Positions 51,199 through 58,858 of a stretch of 64,000 nucleotides of DNA are shown piece after piece. The DNA lies in contig NZ_LR733406.1 in NCBI RefSeq assembly GCF_902506505.1, forward strand, positions 3,000,228 through 3,064,227, read 5' to 3'. Origin of the DNA: Pseudomonas sp. 8AS (GTDB lineage: Bacteria; Pseudomonadota; Gammaproteobacteria; Pseudomonadales; Pseudomonadaceae). Made by a program: the position numbers and the translations under genes. The notes under the pieces were generated by a model. It saw only the letters and a list, made by a program, of their open reading frames with translations, was not told the origin of the DNA and did not search any database. Every line of letters starts with the position of its first letter. Position 1 is the stretch's first letter.

Positions 51199-51741
51199 AT
51201 GAATCCCATGGGCCGCAGCCGTTACGTCATCACCGACACCGCACAGCCGCACTTTCTCACCTGCACCGTGATGGAGTGGCTGCCTCTGTTCAGCCGCCCC
51301 GCCCTGGTCGATATCCTGCTCGATTGCTGGCGCTACCAGCAGGCCAAGCAGGGGCTCAGGCTGTACGGCTATGTGGTGCTGGAAAACCACCTGCACTATC
51401 TGGCCCAGGCACCCGACCTAGGCAGGTGCGTCAGCAGCTTCAAGTCCTACACAGCCCGGCGGATGCTCGATCATCTGCAACGGCGTGGCGCCGATTCGGT
51501 CCTGCAGCGCCTGAGCTTCGCCAGGCGGGCGCACAAGCAGGATCGGGAGTACCAGCTTTGGCAGGAGGGAAGCCACGCCGAGCTGGTCTGCAGCGCCGAG
51601 GTGATGCACCAGAAGCTCGACTATATCCACCAGAACCCGGTACGGCGCGGCTATGTCGACCGGCCTGAGCACTGGCGCTATTCCAGTGCGCGCGACTATC
51701 AGGGGCAGGCGGGATTGATCGAGATAGACCGCTGGGTGTGA
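51199..51741 (+). CDS. REP-associated tyrosine transposase (RAYT)
   Basis: This 180-residue protein is a Y1-type single-strand transposase (IS200/IS605-like) domesticated for REP sequences. The HUH-type metal-binding motif is in YVVLENHLHYLAQAP (H-L-H). The catalytic Tyr is in the helix FKSYTARRMLDHL. The tail KLDYIHQNPVRRGYVDRPEHWRYSSARDY is a RAYT hallmark. The gene is bracketed by 52-base inverted REP copies and preceded by the 182-base array. Start may be 51199 or 51208; neither has a strong ribosome binding site. GC content is lower in conservation but not AT-rich, so it is an old Pseudomonas gene rather than part of the AT-rich insert. Confidence 0.9.
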   Translation: MNPMGRSRYVITDTAQPHFLTCTVMEWLPLFSRPALVDILLDCWRYQQAKQGLRLYGYVVLENHLHYLAQAPDLGRCVSSFKSYTARRMLDHLQRRGADSVLQRLSFARRAHKQDREYQLWQEGSHAELVCSAEVMHQKLDYIHQNPVRRGYVDRPEHWRYSSARDYQGQAGLIEIDRWV

Positions 51742-51793
51742 GTGGACGCGGAGCGTCGAGGGCTGCATTCCCACGCGGAGCGTGGGAACGATC
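51742..51793 (-). repeat. Right inverted REP copy flanking the RAYT gene
   Basis: It begins immediately after the RAYT stop and is the reverse complement of the left copy over 52 bases. It contains the palindromes GACGC-GGA-GCGTC-like and TTCCCACGC-GGA-GCGTGGGAA. Confidence 0.85.
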
Positions 51794-51930
51794 AACACGC
51801 TCAAAACCTGCAGCGAGCCGCGGCATCCACGGCTAATCTCCCAGAGGACAAGGCCGCGAGCAGCCCTCGGCTGAAGAAGCCCGCGACTGTGCCGCCATAC
51901 GAACAACGCACCGAATGCAGGAGGGCCGGC

Positions 51931-52386
51931 ATGGTCCACAAGATCGATCTGGTGATCCGGGGGGATTACCTGCAGCCTTTCGCCGCCGACAGCAAGCCCA
52001 AGCTGTGCCCCGAACTGGCGGACTACCTGCTGGACGAGGCGGGCTTCCAGCGCGAGCTGAGCCTGCAGGTCAGCTGCCCGGTGGAGGAGCGCGAACGCCT
52101 GCAGCAGGCCATCTCCAATACCTTTGCGCAAAAGAGCGAGCAGCTGCAGGGCGCTATCCGCGCCCAGCGCCTGGCCGGGCTGGGGTTGCTGGCGCTGGCG
52201 GTCGCCCTGGTGCTGGCGGCCACCGCTCTGGGCGTCGAGGGCACCATCCCGGTGGGCGTGGTCACCGTCACCGCCTGGATGATGGTCTGGCGCACCGCCG
52301 AGATATTCCTGCTGGACATCCGCAACAGCCGTCGCGAACTGCGCAAGTACCAGCGCATCGGCAGCGCGCCGCGGAACTTCGTCTGA
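51931..52386 (+). CDS. Hypothetical two-helix membrane protein
   Basis: This is a 151-residue protein not assigned to a family. An AGGAGG ribosome binding site lies seven bases before the ATG. The first 85 residues are soluble and charged (PVEERERLQQAISNTFAQKSEQLQGA), followed by two adjacent transmembrane helices (AGLGLLALAVALVLAATALGV and IPVGVVTVTAWMMVWRTAEIFLL), then a basic tail RNSRRELRKYQRI. GC-rich normal codon use shows it is a real core-type gene. It follows the RAYT unit after 137 bases without a gene. Confidence 0.75.
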   Translation: MVHKIDLVIRGDYLQPFAADSKPKLCPELADYLLDEAGFQRELSLQVSCPVEERERLQQAISNTFAQKSEQLQGAIRAQRLAGLGLLALAVALVLAATALGVEGTIPVGVVTVTAWMMVWRTAEIFLLDIRNSRRELRKYQRIGSAPRNFV

Positions 52387-52508
52387 TCGCTTGAGCACGG
52401 CGCAGGATGGAAAACCCGGCGCGGTTTCCACCCTGCAGGCGGCACCCGGGAACTAGCACTCCGGCGAAGGGTACAATGCCGCACCGTCGCCCCGGAGCCG
52501 CTCCCCGC

Positions 52509-53201
52509 ATGTTTACCCTCGCCCACCTGACCAGCCCACCGCCCGAGTCCCTGAAAAGTCAGGTTCTGCAGATGGTGGTGGACTACTTCAGCGACATCAG
52601 CCCGGTGTCGCTGACGCCCAGCAACCCGCTCTACCAGCTGTACCAGTACGTGATCGGCTACGAGGTGCACCTGTACCTGCAGGCCATGGGCAGCAGCCCG
52701 GACAGCAGCGCCCGGCTGATCCTGGCCCTGGACGATCAGGACCCATCGCGGGTGCTGGGCTTTGCCCTGTACCTGCCGAGCCCGGACGATGCCGAGGCTT
52801 GCACCCTGGCCTACCTGGCCGTGCAGGCCGGCCAGCGCCGCCACGGCATCGCCCGCGCCATGCTGCAGCAGATGACCACCTGCCACCCCCATGCCGAACT
52901 GGCCTGCGTGGCGAGCAAGGTGCCGATCTTTGAGGCCATGGGTTTTCGGGTGCTGGCCGCACGCGGGCCGCAGGTGCTGATGAACACCCGGGACCGCAGC
53001 TCGGACGGCATGGTGGCGGTACAGGACCTGGCCCCGATCTTCCAGTCCAAGGAAGTCCGCCAGATCCACGCCTACCTGGTGCAGCAGCACGGCAAGAAGG
53101 CCATGGGCGAGGCAGAGAAAAAGCGTGACCGCCTGCTCGACCAGATGGCCCGGCAGGCCCAGGCGCTGGTCGCCGAACGGCGGCGCTCGGCCCTGCACTG
53201 A
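52509..53201 (+). CDS. GNAT-like N-acetyltransferase
   Basis: This 230-residue protein carries a GNAT-type core: LGFALYLPSPDDAEACTLAYLAVQAGQRRHGIARAMLQQM, where QRRHGIA is the acetyl-CoA pyrophosphate loop, then VPIFEAMGFRVLAARGP. The N-terminal 90 residues and C-terminal helical tail (basic, KKAMGEAEKKRDRLLDQMARQAQALVAERRR) are extra. The substrate is unknown. The ATG at 52509 is preferred to the upstream frame, which is Pro/Arg-rich and non-coding in style. The MITE begins seven bases after the stop. Confidence 0.75.
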   Translation: MFTLAHLTSPPPESLKSQVLQMVVDYFSDISPVSLTPSNPLYQLYQYVIGYEVHLYLQAMGSSPDSSARLILALDDQDPSRVLGFALYLPSPDDAEACTLAYLAVQAGQRRHGIARAMLQQMTTCHPHAELACVASKVPIFEAMGFRVLAARGPQVLMNTRDRSSDGMVAVQDLAPIFQSKEVRQIHAYLVQQHGKKAMGEAEKKRDRLLDQMARQAQALVAERRRSALH

Positions 53202-53207
53202 GCCGGG

Positions 53208-53355
53208 CTAGCAGGCTGTTGAAAAACTACCTGCGTTGCCATCGCGGCGTTAAAAACAGGCTCAAAATGCTCATTTACTACTCGTAAACTGCGCTTTTTC
53301 GCCTGTTTTTGCCTTGCGCTGGCTGCCTCGCTAACGTTTTTCAACAGCCTGCTAG
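53208..53355. mobile_element. MITE-like element with 20-base terminal inverted repeats
   Basis: A 148-base element has perfect ends, CTAGCAGGCTGTTGAAAAAC and its complement, and no coding capacity; the interior also has partially paired arms (GCGTT/AACG, AACAGGC/GCCTGTT). The end motif AGGCTGTTGAAAAAC is common in Pseudomonas non-autonomous elements as I recall. It sits between two convergent genes and its right end contributes the TAG stop of the minus-strand gene. Confidence 0.88.
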
Positions 53356-54014
53356 AGCCCCCGCGCCAACACTATGTCGAACACCCCGCTGCGCCCGACG
53401 GCCTCGCTCTTGAGCTCGATCACGTTGTCCGGATGCGCCTGCGCCCAGGGGTCCTTGGGAATGTAGGGATCGCCGGCGAAATACAGCTGCAGGGTCACCG
53501 GCACATGCAGCGACTCCATCACCCGGAAGTGGATATGCGCCGGACGGGTGATGCCGGCATAGCGCTCCAGCTCCGGCAGGTTAGGCGGCACCGGGTAACG
53601 GCCGGGCATCACCGTCTCGAGGCGGTAGCGGCCCTGCTCATCGGTATAGAGCATGCCGCGCAGATGGAACTGGCCACGCTCGGTGAAGTTGCCCGGGGTC
53701 TGGGTGTCGTACAGCCCCTGGCTGTTGGCCTGCCAGACCTCGACCAGCGCATTGGGCAGCGGCGTGCGGCAGTCGGCACTGAGCACCCTGCCGTCGATCA
53801 CTAGACGCTCGCCAGGCTCCCCGGCCCCGGCCAGGGTGGCCAGAAAGGGCGCGCCGAAGCGGTAGTAGGGGCCGAGGATGTCGGCCTGCGTGGGTCGACA
53901 CAGGGCACCGGCCAAGCCGTGGCGGACCAGCAATCCGCCCCCCAGCAGCAGCGCCGAACCCTGCAGCAAATGGCGTCGGGAAACACCCGCGCCCACCGCA
54001 GCCCTGGTGGCCAT
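53352..54014 (-). CDS. Exported intradiol dioxygenase-like protein
   Basis: This 220-residue protein resembles the beta/catechol-type intradiol ring-cleavage dioxygenase fold. The four iron ligands can be seen: Tyr in SQGLYDTQ, Tyr in MPGRYPVPP, and two His in TRPAHIHFRV. A Tat-type signal (SRRHLLQGSALLLGGGLL) implies export of a folded, cofactor-containing enzyme, unusual for an aromatic-ring cleaving enzyme but known in extracytoplasmic members. The TAG stop lies within the last bases of the MITE, so the native C-terminus may have been altered. Confidence 0.82.
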   Translation of the reverse strand: MATRAAVGAGVSRRHLLQGSALLLGGGLLVRHGLAGALCRPTQADILGPYYRFGAPFLATLAGAGEPGERLVIDGRVLSADCRTPLPNALVEVWQANSQGLYDTQTPGNFTERGQFHLRGMLYTDEQGRYRLETVMPGRYPVPPNLPELERYAGITRPAHIHFRVMESLHVPVTLQLYFAGDPYIPKDPWAQAHPDNVIELKSEAVGRSGVFDIVLARGL

Positions 54015-54148
54015 AGTCGCCTCCAGGCCGGATTCGCGCGCCGGCCTCGCCCTGACGGAACGCCTCTCACAAGACTAGCCCCGCCGGGGAGCAGCGACCG
54101 ACCGTTCGGCTGCCGGCGAACCGGGCTGCTCTTGCTCAGCCCCCGGGT

Positions 54149-55000
54149 TCAGGGCGCGCCGAACAACGCCGTCCAGTAGATCCCCGCATCGCTTTTCGGG
54201 TCGACGGCATAGGCCGCGCCCAGTTCGCTGAACTGCGGGGCCATCAGGTTGGCGCAGTGGCCGGGACTGGCCAGCCAGCCGTCGACCACCTTGCGCGTGG
54301 CGTCCAGGCCGGCGGCAATGTTCTCGCCGATGCGCTGGCCGCCGTAGCCGGCCAGCTCGGCGCGATCACCCGGGGTGCGGCCGTCGCGGTCACGGTGGTC
54401 GAAGAAGTTGCCGTTAGCCATCGCCCGGCTGTGGCCCTCGGCCGTGCTCGCCAGCGTGGCATTCCAGGCCAGTGGCGCGGCAGCGGCGAAGGGTTGCCCG
54501 CCACATTGGCGCGCCTGGGCGCGGGCGGCGTTGATCTGTTCCAGCAACTTCTGCCCCTCCGCCTGCCAGTCGCCCAGCTTGCCGCCCAGCAGCGGCCGCG
54601 CCAGGACGATGCGCCAGTCGCGGTCCAGGCGGCTGACGCCGATATCGACGAACTGCGGGTCGAGCACGACCTGGCAGAAGCTTTCGCGCAGCGCCTGCAT
54701 GGCCGCCTGCGCATCGCGCGGGCCGGACAGGCTGATGGCCTGCACGTTGACCAGCGGGTAGCTGGCCCGCGCCAGCGAGGCCTGCAGGTCGGCGCCGCCG
54801 CTGGCCGGCAGCACCAGGCGCGGATCGGCGGCCAGCGGCGGCAGCTCTGCCGAGGCCTGGCCGGCGCAGCGCTGCACCTGGCTGCGGTAGGCATTGATCG
54901 ACTCGATCAGCTGCGCCTCCTCGGCCGCGCCGGCCGTGGCGACGCACAGCAGGCCCAGCGACAAGGTGGCGAAACGCAAAATGAATGAGCTGACGCGCAT
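54149..55000 (-). CDS. Exported CAP/SCP-domain protein with two CAP-like halves
   Basis: This 283-residue protein has a signal peptide (MRVSSFILRFATLSLGLLCVATAGA). The C-terminal half (about 150-283) is a complete CAP domain of the bacterial YkwD type: LLEQINAARAQARQCGG...LAWNATLASTAEGHSRAMANGNFFDHRDRDGRTPGDRAELAGY...IGENIAAG...VVDGWLASPGHCANLM, with conserved His and Glu residues. The N-terminal half begins LIESINAYRSQVQRCAG...LPPLAADPRLVLPAS, a similar start lacking the H and E residues, so it looks like a degenerate duplicate. Role unknown; secreted. Confidence 0.85.
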   Translation of the reverse strand: MRVSSFILRFATLSLGLLCVATAGAAEEAQLIESINAYRSQVQRCAGQASAELPPLAADPRLVLPASGGADLQASLARASYPLVNVQAISLSGPRDAQAAMQALRESFCQVVLDPQFVDIGVSRLDRDWRIVLARPLLGGKLGDWQAEGQKLLEQINAARAQARQCGGQPFAAAAPLAWNATLASTAEGHSRAMANGNFFDHRDRDGRTPGDRAELAGYGGQRIGENIAAGLDATRKVVDGWLASPGHCANLMAPQFSELGAAYAVDPKSDAGIYWTALFGAP

Positions 55001-55159
55001 GAACGGCTCCCTCGGACAGACTGCGCCCATGATGCGCGATTTCGCGCCTGTGCGGAGCCCGGCGCGGGCAGATTTATCGCCAGCCGCTCTGCCATCCGGC
55101 ATGCGCATGCCGGGCAATTGCGCTAGGCTCTGCACCTTCTCAACAAGGAGTAACACCCC

Positions 55160-55441
55160 ATGGCCCGCGCCACTGCCCGTCATATCCTGGTTGCCACTGA
55201 AGCCAAGTGCAACGAATTGAAAGCCGCGATCGAAGCCGGCGCCGACTTCGCCCAGGTCGCCAAAGACAACTCCACCTGCCCGTCCAGCCGCCAGGGCGGC
55301 GACCTCGGTTCCTTCGGCCCGGGGCAGATGGTCAAGGAATTCGACACCGTGGTGTTCAGCGCGCCGCTCAACGTGGTGCAGGGCCCGGTGAAAACCCAGT
55401 TCGGCTACCACCTGCTGGAAGTGACCAGCCGCCAGGACTGA
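55160..55441 (+). CDS. ppiC: Parvulin-type peptidyl-prolyl isomerase PpiC
   Basis: PpiC (93 residues) is a small cytoplasmic parvulin that isomerises X-Pro bonds. The whole domain is present: ARHILVATEAKCNELKAAIEAGADFAQVAKDNSTCPSS, GGDLGSFGPGQMVKEFDTVVF and VKTQFGYHLLEV. An AAGGAG site precedes the ATG by ten bases. A GC hairpin follows the stop. Confidence 0.95.
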   Translation: MARATARHILVATEAKCNELKAAIEAGADFAQVAKDNSTCPSSRQGGDLGSFGPGQMVKEFDTVVFSAPLNVVQGPVKTQFGYHLLEVTSRQD

Positions 55442-55449
55442 TCCCCAGT

Positions 55450-55472
55450 GTCCCCACGCCCGCCGTGGGGAC
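55450..55472. terminator. Hairpin between convergent ppiC and DUF1275 gene
   Basis: GTCCCCACG and CGTGGGGAC form a nine-base-pair stem over a five-base loop, located between the stops at 55441 and 55485. No T-run is present, so termination may be weak; placement suggests a bidirectional role. Confidence 0.5.
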
Positions 55473-55484
55473 CTCCGGCGCCTC

Positions 55485-56243
55485 TCAGCGCCGCCAGCGC
55501 CGCAGCATCAGCGCCAGGTCATCCAGCGCCGGCACGATCGCCAGGGTCACCAGTACCAGGGCCAGCGGCAAGGTGGCGATATAGCCGAGGTACTTGAAGC
55601 CGAACGCGCCGGCGACGCCGCCGCAGAAGAAGCTCAGCGCCAGCACGGCCAGCACCAGCAGGCGCGCCCTGTTCACCGCCACCCGCAGCTTTTCCGGCAC
55701 CGGCGAGCGATTCCAGTACAGCAGCTTGCCCAGCTCGATGCCGATGTCGGTGACGATGCCGGTGATGTGCGTGGTGCGGATCTCGGCCTTGGACAGCTTG
55801 GTGATCAGCGCATTCTGCAGACCCATGATGAAGCACAGCAGCATCACCGTGACCGGCACGAACAGCCCCTGCACATCGGCCAGGCGACTGCCCAGCAGGC
55901 CGAAGCACAGCAGCAGGAAGGCCTCCAGCAGCAGCGGCATGGCGAACTCGGCATGTCGGCGGCGGCGCCGTGAATAGTTGACCATGATCGCCGAGCAGAT
56001 CGCCCCGAGCAGGAAGGACAGCAACCCGCCGGCGCCGTTGAGCACCAGGTCGTAGGCGCCGAGCACCAGGTTGTCGGCCATCGACGAGACGATGCCGGTC
56101 ATGTGCGAGGTGTACTGCTGCACCGCGAGGAAACCGCCGGCGTTGATCGCCCCCGCGACGAAGGCCAGCACGAAGCCCAGGTGGCGATTGGCATCCGGTG
56201 TGCGTTTGCGCCCGACCAAGCGTCTGGCGTAGTGGATCGGCAT
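55485..56243 (-). CDS. DUF1275 (YoaK-like) membrane protein
   Basis: This 252-residue protein has six hydrophobic helices and the DUF1275 pattern: FVLAFVAGAINAGGFLAVQQYTSHMTGIVSSMADNL, CFIMGLQNALITKLSKAEIRTTHITGIVTDIGIELGKLL. The duplicated (T)SHMTG / THITG motifs in helices one and five are typical of this family. Function is unknown; a transporter role has been suggested for the family. Single gene. Confidence 0.85.
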   Translation of the reverse strand: MPIHYARRLVGRKRTPDANRHLGFVLAFVAGAINAGGFLAVQQYTSHMTGIVSSMADNLVLGAYDLVLNGAGGLLSFLLGAICSAIMVNYSRRRRRHAEFAMPLLLEAFLLLCFGLLGSRLADVQGLFVPVTVMLLCFIMGLQNALITKLSKAEIRTTHITGIVTDIGIELGKLLYWNRSPVPEKLRVAVNRARLLVLAVLALSFFCGGVAGAFGFKYLGYIATLPLALVLVTLAIVPALDDLALMLRRWRR

Positions 56244-56801
56244 GGGGCTCTACCTGTTGCGAAACGGGAATACGGGGCCGTGCAGCGGGCCAAGCATATC
56301 CGATGCACCCGGCTGCCGGCGCCCTGGCCAGCGCCTTCTGCTACAGCCCGGGGATTTCGCCGAGCTGTTCGCCAGCACCTGCCGCAAGCGACCCGCCTGC
56401 TCATGGAGCACCAGCAGCCGGCCTGGAACATCCTGCACAGCGCCCTGCTCCATCAGCTGGCCTGGTTGCTGGGCCGGGCCATGCGGGCGAGCGCGGCACG
56501 CCTATCGGCCTGCTGTGGGCCTCGGCCCTGAGCTGGCTGCTGGTCGTGCTGCCGATCGCGGCCCTGTACCTGCCGCTGCTGACGCTGGGCAGTCTGATCT
56601 AACAGGCGGTTGTCGCCGGTAAACCACCGACGTTGCCAGCGCGGCGACGAGTGCCCGTTCCCCTTGCCGGGCAGCGGCTATGCTGGATGGAGCATGAAGG
56701 ATTTAGCGCAAGGCAGGCTCAGGCAGCCTGGGAGGTGACGGTGACCCACGAACACTCAGCATTTGTGTGCAATTCAATCCCCTACGCCTGAGGTATCGAT
56801 C
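56244..56801. other. 558-base stretch without an intact gene
   Basis: The only trace of coding I see is on the plus strand at 56403-56602 (listed separately). The segment 56603-56801 has no gene; it leads into the ribosome binding site of the 43-residue protein. Confidence 0.5.
56403..56602 (+). pseudogene. Possible frameshifted small membrane protein remnant
   Basis: In one frame from 56403 the translation is MEHQQPAWNILHSALLHQLAWLLG, protein-like but then running into low-quality sequence and a stop at 56531. In another frame, the downstream part reads IGLLWASALSWLLVVLPIAALYLPLLTLGSLI, a strong transmembrane segment ending at 56602. A frameshift near 56475 would join them into one two-helix protein of about 66 residues. 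I do not recognise the family. It could be chance hydrophobicity in GC-rich DNA. Confidence 0.3.
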
Positions 56802-56933
56802 ATGAGCAAGAGCATGGACTCGCACAAAGAGGCGAAGAAAAAGCCGCTGAAAACCGCCCACGAAAAACGCGCGGCCAAGCGGGACAAGAAGCACGGCGGC
56901 ACCCTGCTCGGCAGCCACGCCGCTACGCCCTGA
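56802..56933 (+). CDS. Small lysine-rich hypothetical protein (43 aa)
   Basis: A short open frame encodes a 43-residue, strongly basic protein (HKEAKKKPLKTAHEKRAAKRDKKHGG). A TGAGG ribosome binding site lies eight bases before the ATG. The composition is unlike random GC-rich frames, and I recall similar small Lys-rich proteins annotated in other Pseudomonas. It may bind nucleic acid or ribosomes, but that is a guess from charge alone. Confidence 0.6.
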   Translation: MSKSMDSHKEAKKKPLKTAHEKRAAKRDKKHGGTLLGSHAATP

Positions 56934-57141
56934 GCCCCACCCGCCACGGCAGCCTGTTCGCCCAGGCTGCCGTGGCGCCCTCGTTTTCGCCGCACCACCC
57001 GCCTCGTCCATCAGCCCGGCTGCGCGCACCTAGTGCCTAGCGCGGCGCGACCGGCTAGAATCTGCCGCCTGTTTCGAGTCATCGCGCCGGCTGTCCAGCC
57101 CGACGCACGACTCCCCACCCGCAGCAAGCGAGAGAACCGCC

Positions 57142-57843
57142 ATGGGCGCACAGTGGAAAGCCAAACCTAAAGAAGCCGCAGCCAACGCCAGGGGCAAGAT
57201 CTTCGGCCGTCTGGTCAAGGAAATCATGGTCGCCGCACGCAACGGCGCCGACCCGGACACCAACGCCAAGCTGCGCGTGGCCGTACACGCGGCCAAGAAG
57301 GCCTCGATGCCCAAGGACACTCTGGAGCGCGCGATCAAGAAAGGCGCCGGCCTGCTCGGCGAGACCGTCAACTTCGAGCGCACCACCTACGAAGGCTTCG
57401 CCCCGCACCAGGTGCCGGTGATCGTCGAATGCCTGACCGACAACCTGAACCGCACCGTGGCGGAAATCCGCGTGCTGTTCCGCAAGGGCCAGATGGGTGC
57501 CTCCGGCTCGGTGACCTGGGACTTCAACCACGTCGGCATGATCGAAGCCTCCAGCGACAGCGGCGCCGACCCGGAACTGGCCGCCATCGAAGCCGGCGCC
57601 CAGGACTTCGAGCCGTCCGATGAGGGCAACACCCTGTTCATCACCGAACTGACCGACCTCGACGCCGTGTGCAAGGCCTTGCCGGAGCAGGGTTTCACCG
57701 TCAACTCGGCGAAGATCGGCTACATCCCGAAGAACCCGGTCAGCGGCCTGAGCGACGCGCAGATGGAAGAAGTCGAAGCCTTCCTCGAGGCCCTCGACAA
57801 CCACGACGACGTGCAGAACGTCTACGTCGGCCTCTCCGGCTAA
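57142..57843 (+). CDS. YebC/PmpR-family protein
   Basis: This 233-residue protein belongs to the YebC/TACO1 family, which includes DNA-binding regulators and translation factors acting on polyproline stalls. It shows [87 protein letters not shown], and [13 protein letters not shown]. The N-terminus ([12 protein letters not shown]) differs from canonical YebC (GHSKWAN), so it is probably a paralogue and not the yebC that sits beside ruvC. A small gene follows after nine bases. Confidence 0.88.
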   Translation: MGAQWKAKPKEAAANARGKIFGRLVKEIMVAARNGADPDTNAKLRVAVHAAKKASMPKDTLERAIKKGAGLLGETVNFERTTYEGFAPHQVPVIVECLTDNLNRTVAEIRVLFRKGQMGASGSVTWDFNHVGMIEASSDSGADPELAAIEAGAQDFEPSDEGNTLFITELTDLDAVCKALPEQGFTVNSAKIGYIPKNPVSGLSDAQMEEVEAFLEALDNHDDVQNVYVGLSG

Positions 57844-57852
57844 GCCTCAGGC

Positions 57853-58041
57853 GTGAGCCGCAGCCAATACCACCAGCAGCATGCCGCACGTGCCGAGCTC
57901 GAAGCCCGGCGCCTGCTGCAACAGCGCGAGGCCCTCGGCCCGCGCTGGCTGGACTGGGTGGCCAGCCAGCTCTACCAGTTGTCCCCGCCGGAATACGCCA
58001 GCATGGTGCGCCGCGAACTGGAACGGCAAAGCGCCGGCTGA
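57853..58041 (+). CDS. Small hypothetical protein (62 aa)
   Basis: A GTG-initiated frame nine bases after the yebC-like gene encodes a 62-residue protein, MSRSQYHQQHAARAELEARRLLQQREALGPRWLDWVASQLYQLSPPEYASMVRRELERQSAG. Amphipathic helix character and codon use look genuine. It is probably translated with the upstream gene. The family is not recognised, and the ribosome binding site is weak. Confidence 0.5.
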   Translation: MSRSQYHQQHAARAELEARRLLQQREALGPRWLDWVASQLYQLSPPEYASMVRRELERQSAG

Positions 58042-58247
58042 ACCGCACCCTACGACCATCCGCCTGCCCTGCCGATAATCGCGACTGATTCTCAGGCGCC
58101 CTCGAACATTGATCTCCGACAAGACGCGGCCGGCGCCACCCCGCAACAATGCGCGGCATAACGCGTGTGCGGCCCACGAGCCCACCCCTCCCCCTTGCGT
58201 GTAGACCCGACCACCGCCGCCATCCGGCGCCAGCCTGAGGTTTACCC

Positions 58248-58583
58248 ATGAGCATCACTTCCGCCAGCATCTGCGCCGCGGCCGACGCCCTGCAGGGCTT
58301 CGTCGGCTTCAACGAGAAGACCGGCCGGCACATCGTGCGTTTCAGCGAGGACTCCTTCGGCCTCGACGTGCCGGGCGAGAGCATCACCCCCACCAGCGAG
58401 TTCGTCTGGACGCCGCTGCCCGGCGGCATCATGAGCCTCAGCCGCGAACGCCTGCAGCTGCTGGTTGCGCAGAACATCGACGACCGCCTGCACCTCGCCG
58501 AGGCACTGCATGTCTACCTGCGGCGCAGCGACCTGCCGGAAATCAGCGCCGAACGCCGGGTGCTGCCCAGGGCGCCGGCCTGA
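58248..58583 (+). CDS. Conserved hypothetical protein (111 aa)
   Basis: This 111-residue protein has normal Pseudomonas codon use and no signal peptide or transmembrane segment: FVGFNEKTGRHIVRFSEDSFGLDVPGESITPTSEFVWTPLPGGIMSLSRERLQLLVAQNIDDRLHLAEALHVYLRR. I do not recognise a domain. It stands alone between 206 and 275 bases of non-coding DNA, the latter holding a REP-like remnant. Confidence 0.65.
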   Translation: MSITSASICAAADALQGFVGFNEKTGRHIVRFSEDSFGLDVPGESITPTSEFVWTPLPGGIMSLSRERLQLLVAQNIDDRLHLAEALHVYLRRSDLPEISAERRVLPRAPA

Positions 58584-58642
58584 GCGGAATCCGCGCACAG
58601 GCACCGCTGGATGGGCGCCGCCACGCTCAGCGCCTGCGCGTC

Positions 58643-58694
58643 CCGCAGGAGCGGCTTCGCCGCGAACCGCAGCGCCACAGCCACGGCTGAAGCC
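58643..58694. repeat. REP-like remnant
   Basis: CGCAGGAGCGGCTTCGCCGCGA and, 15 bases on, CACGGCTGAAGCC are REP-type half sites of the same class as the pair in hrpA, in a gap of 275 bases that otherwise shows no gene. Confidence 0.5.
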
Positions 58695-58858
58695 CGCCCC
58701 ACGCTGGGGGCCAGTCGCGCCGCCAGCTCGCACGCCGGCACGCCACGGCCAAGCCGGCCCGTGAGCACGCTGTCACGGCGCTCCGGCGGGGCTGGCATAA
58801 TGCCCGCTCCAAAACCGGGCGCGACACGACACCCGAGCGATTGAAAGGACGGCAATCG

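Larger units (their letters stand above)
51017..51793 (+). mobile_element. RAYT unit with 52-base terminal inverted repeats
   Basis: The RAYT gene plus its inverted REP copies (51017-51068 and 51742-51793) forms a 777-base module. The right copy starts at the RAYT stop codon. The structure is that of a REP-flanked RAYT (REPtron), whose transposase is thought to recognise the hairpins at both ends. Confidence 0.75.
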
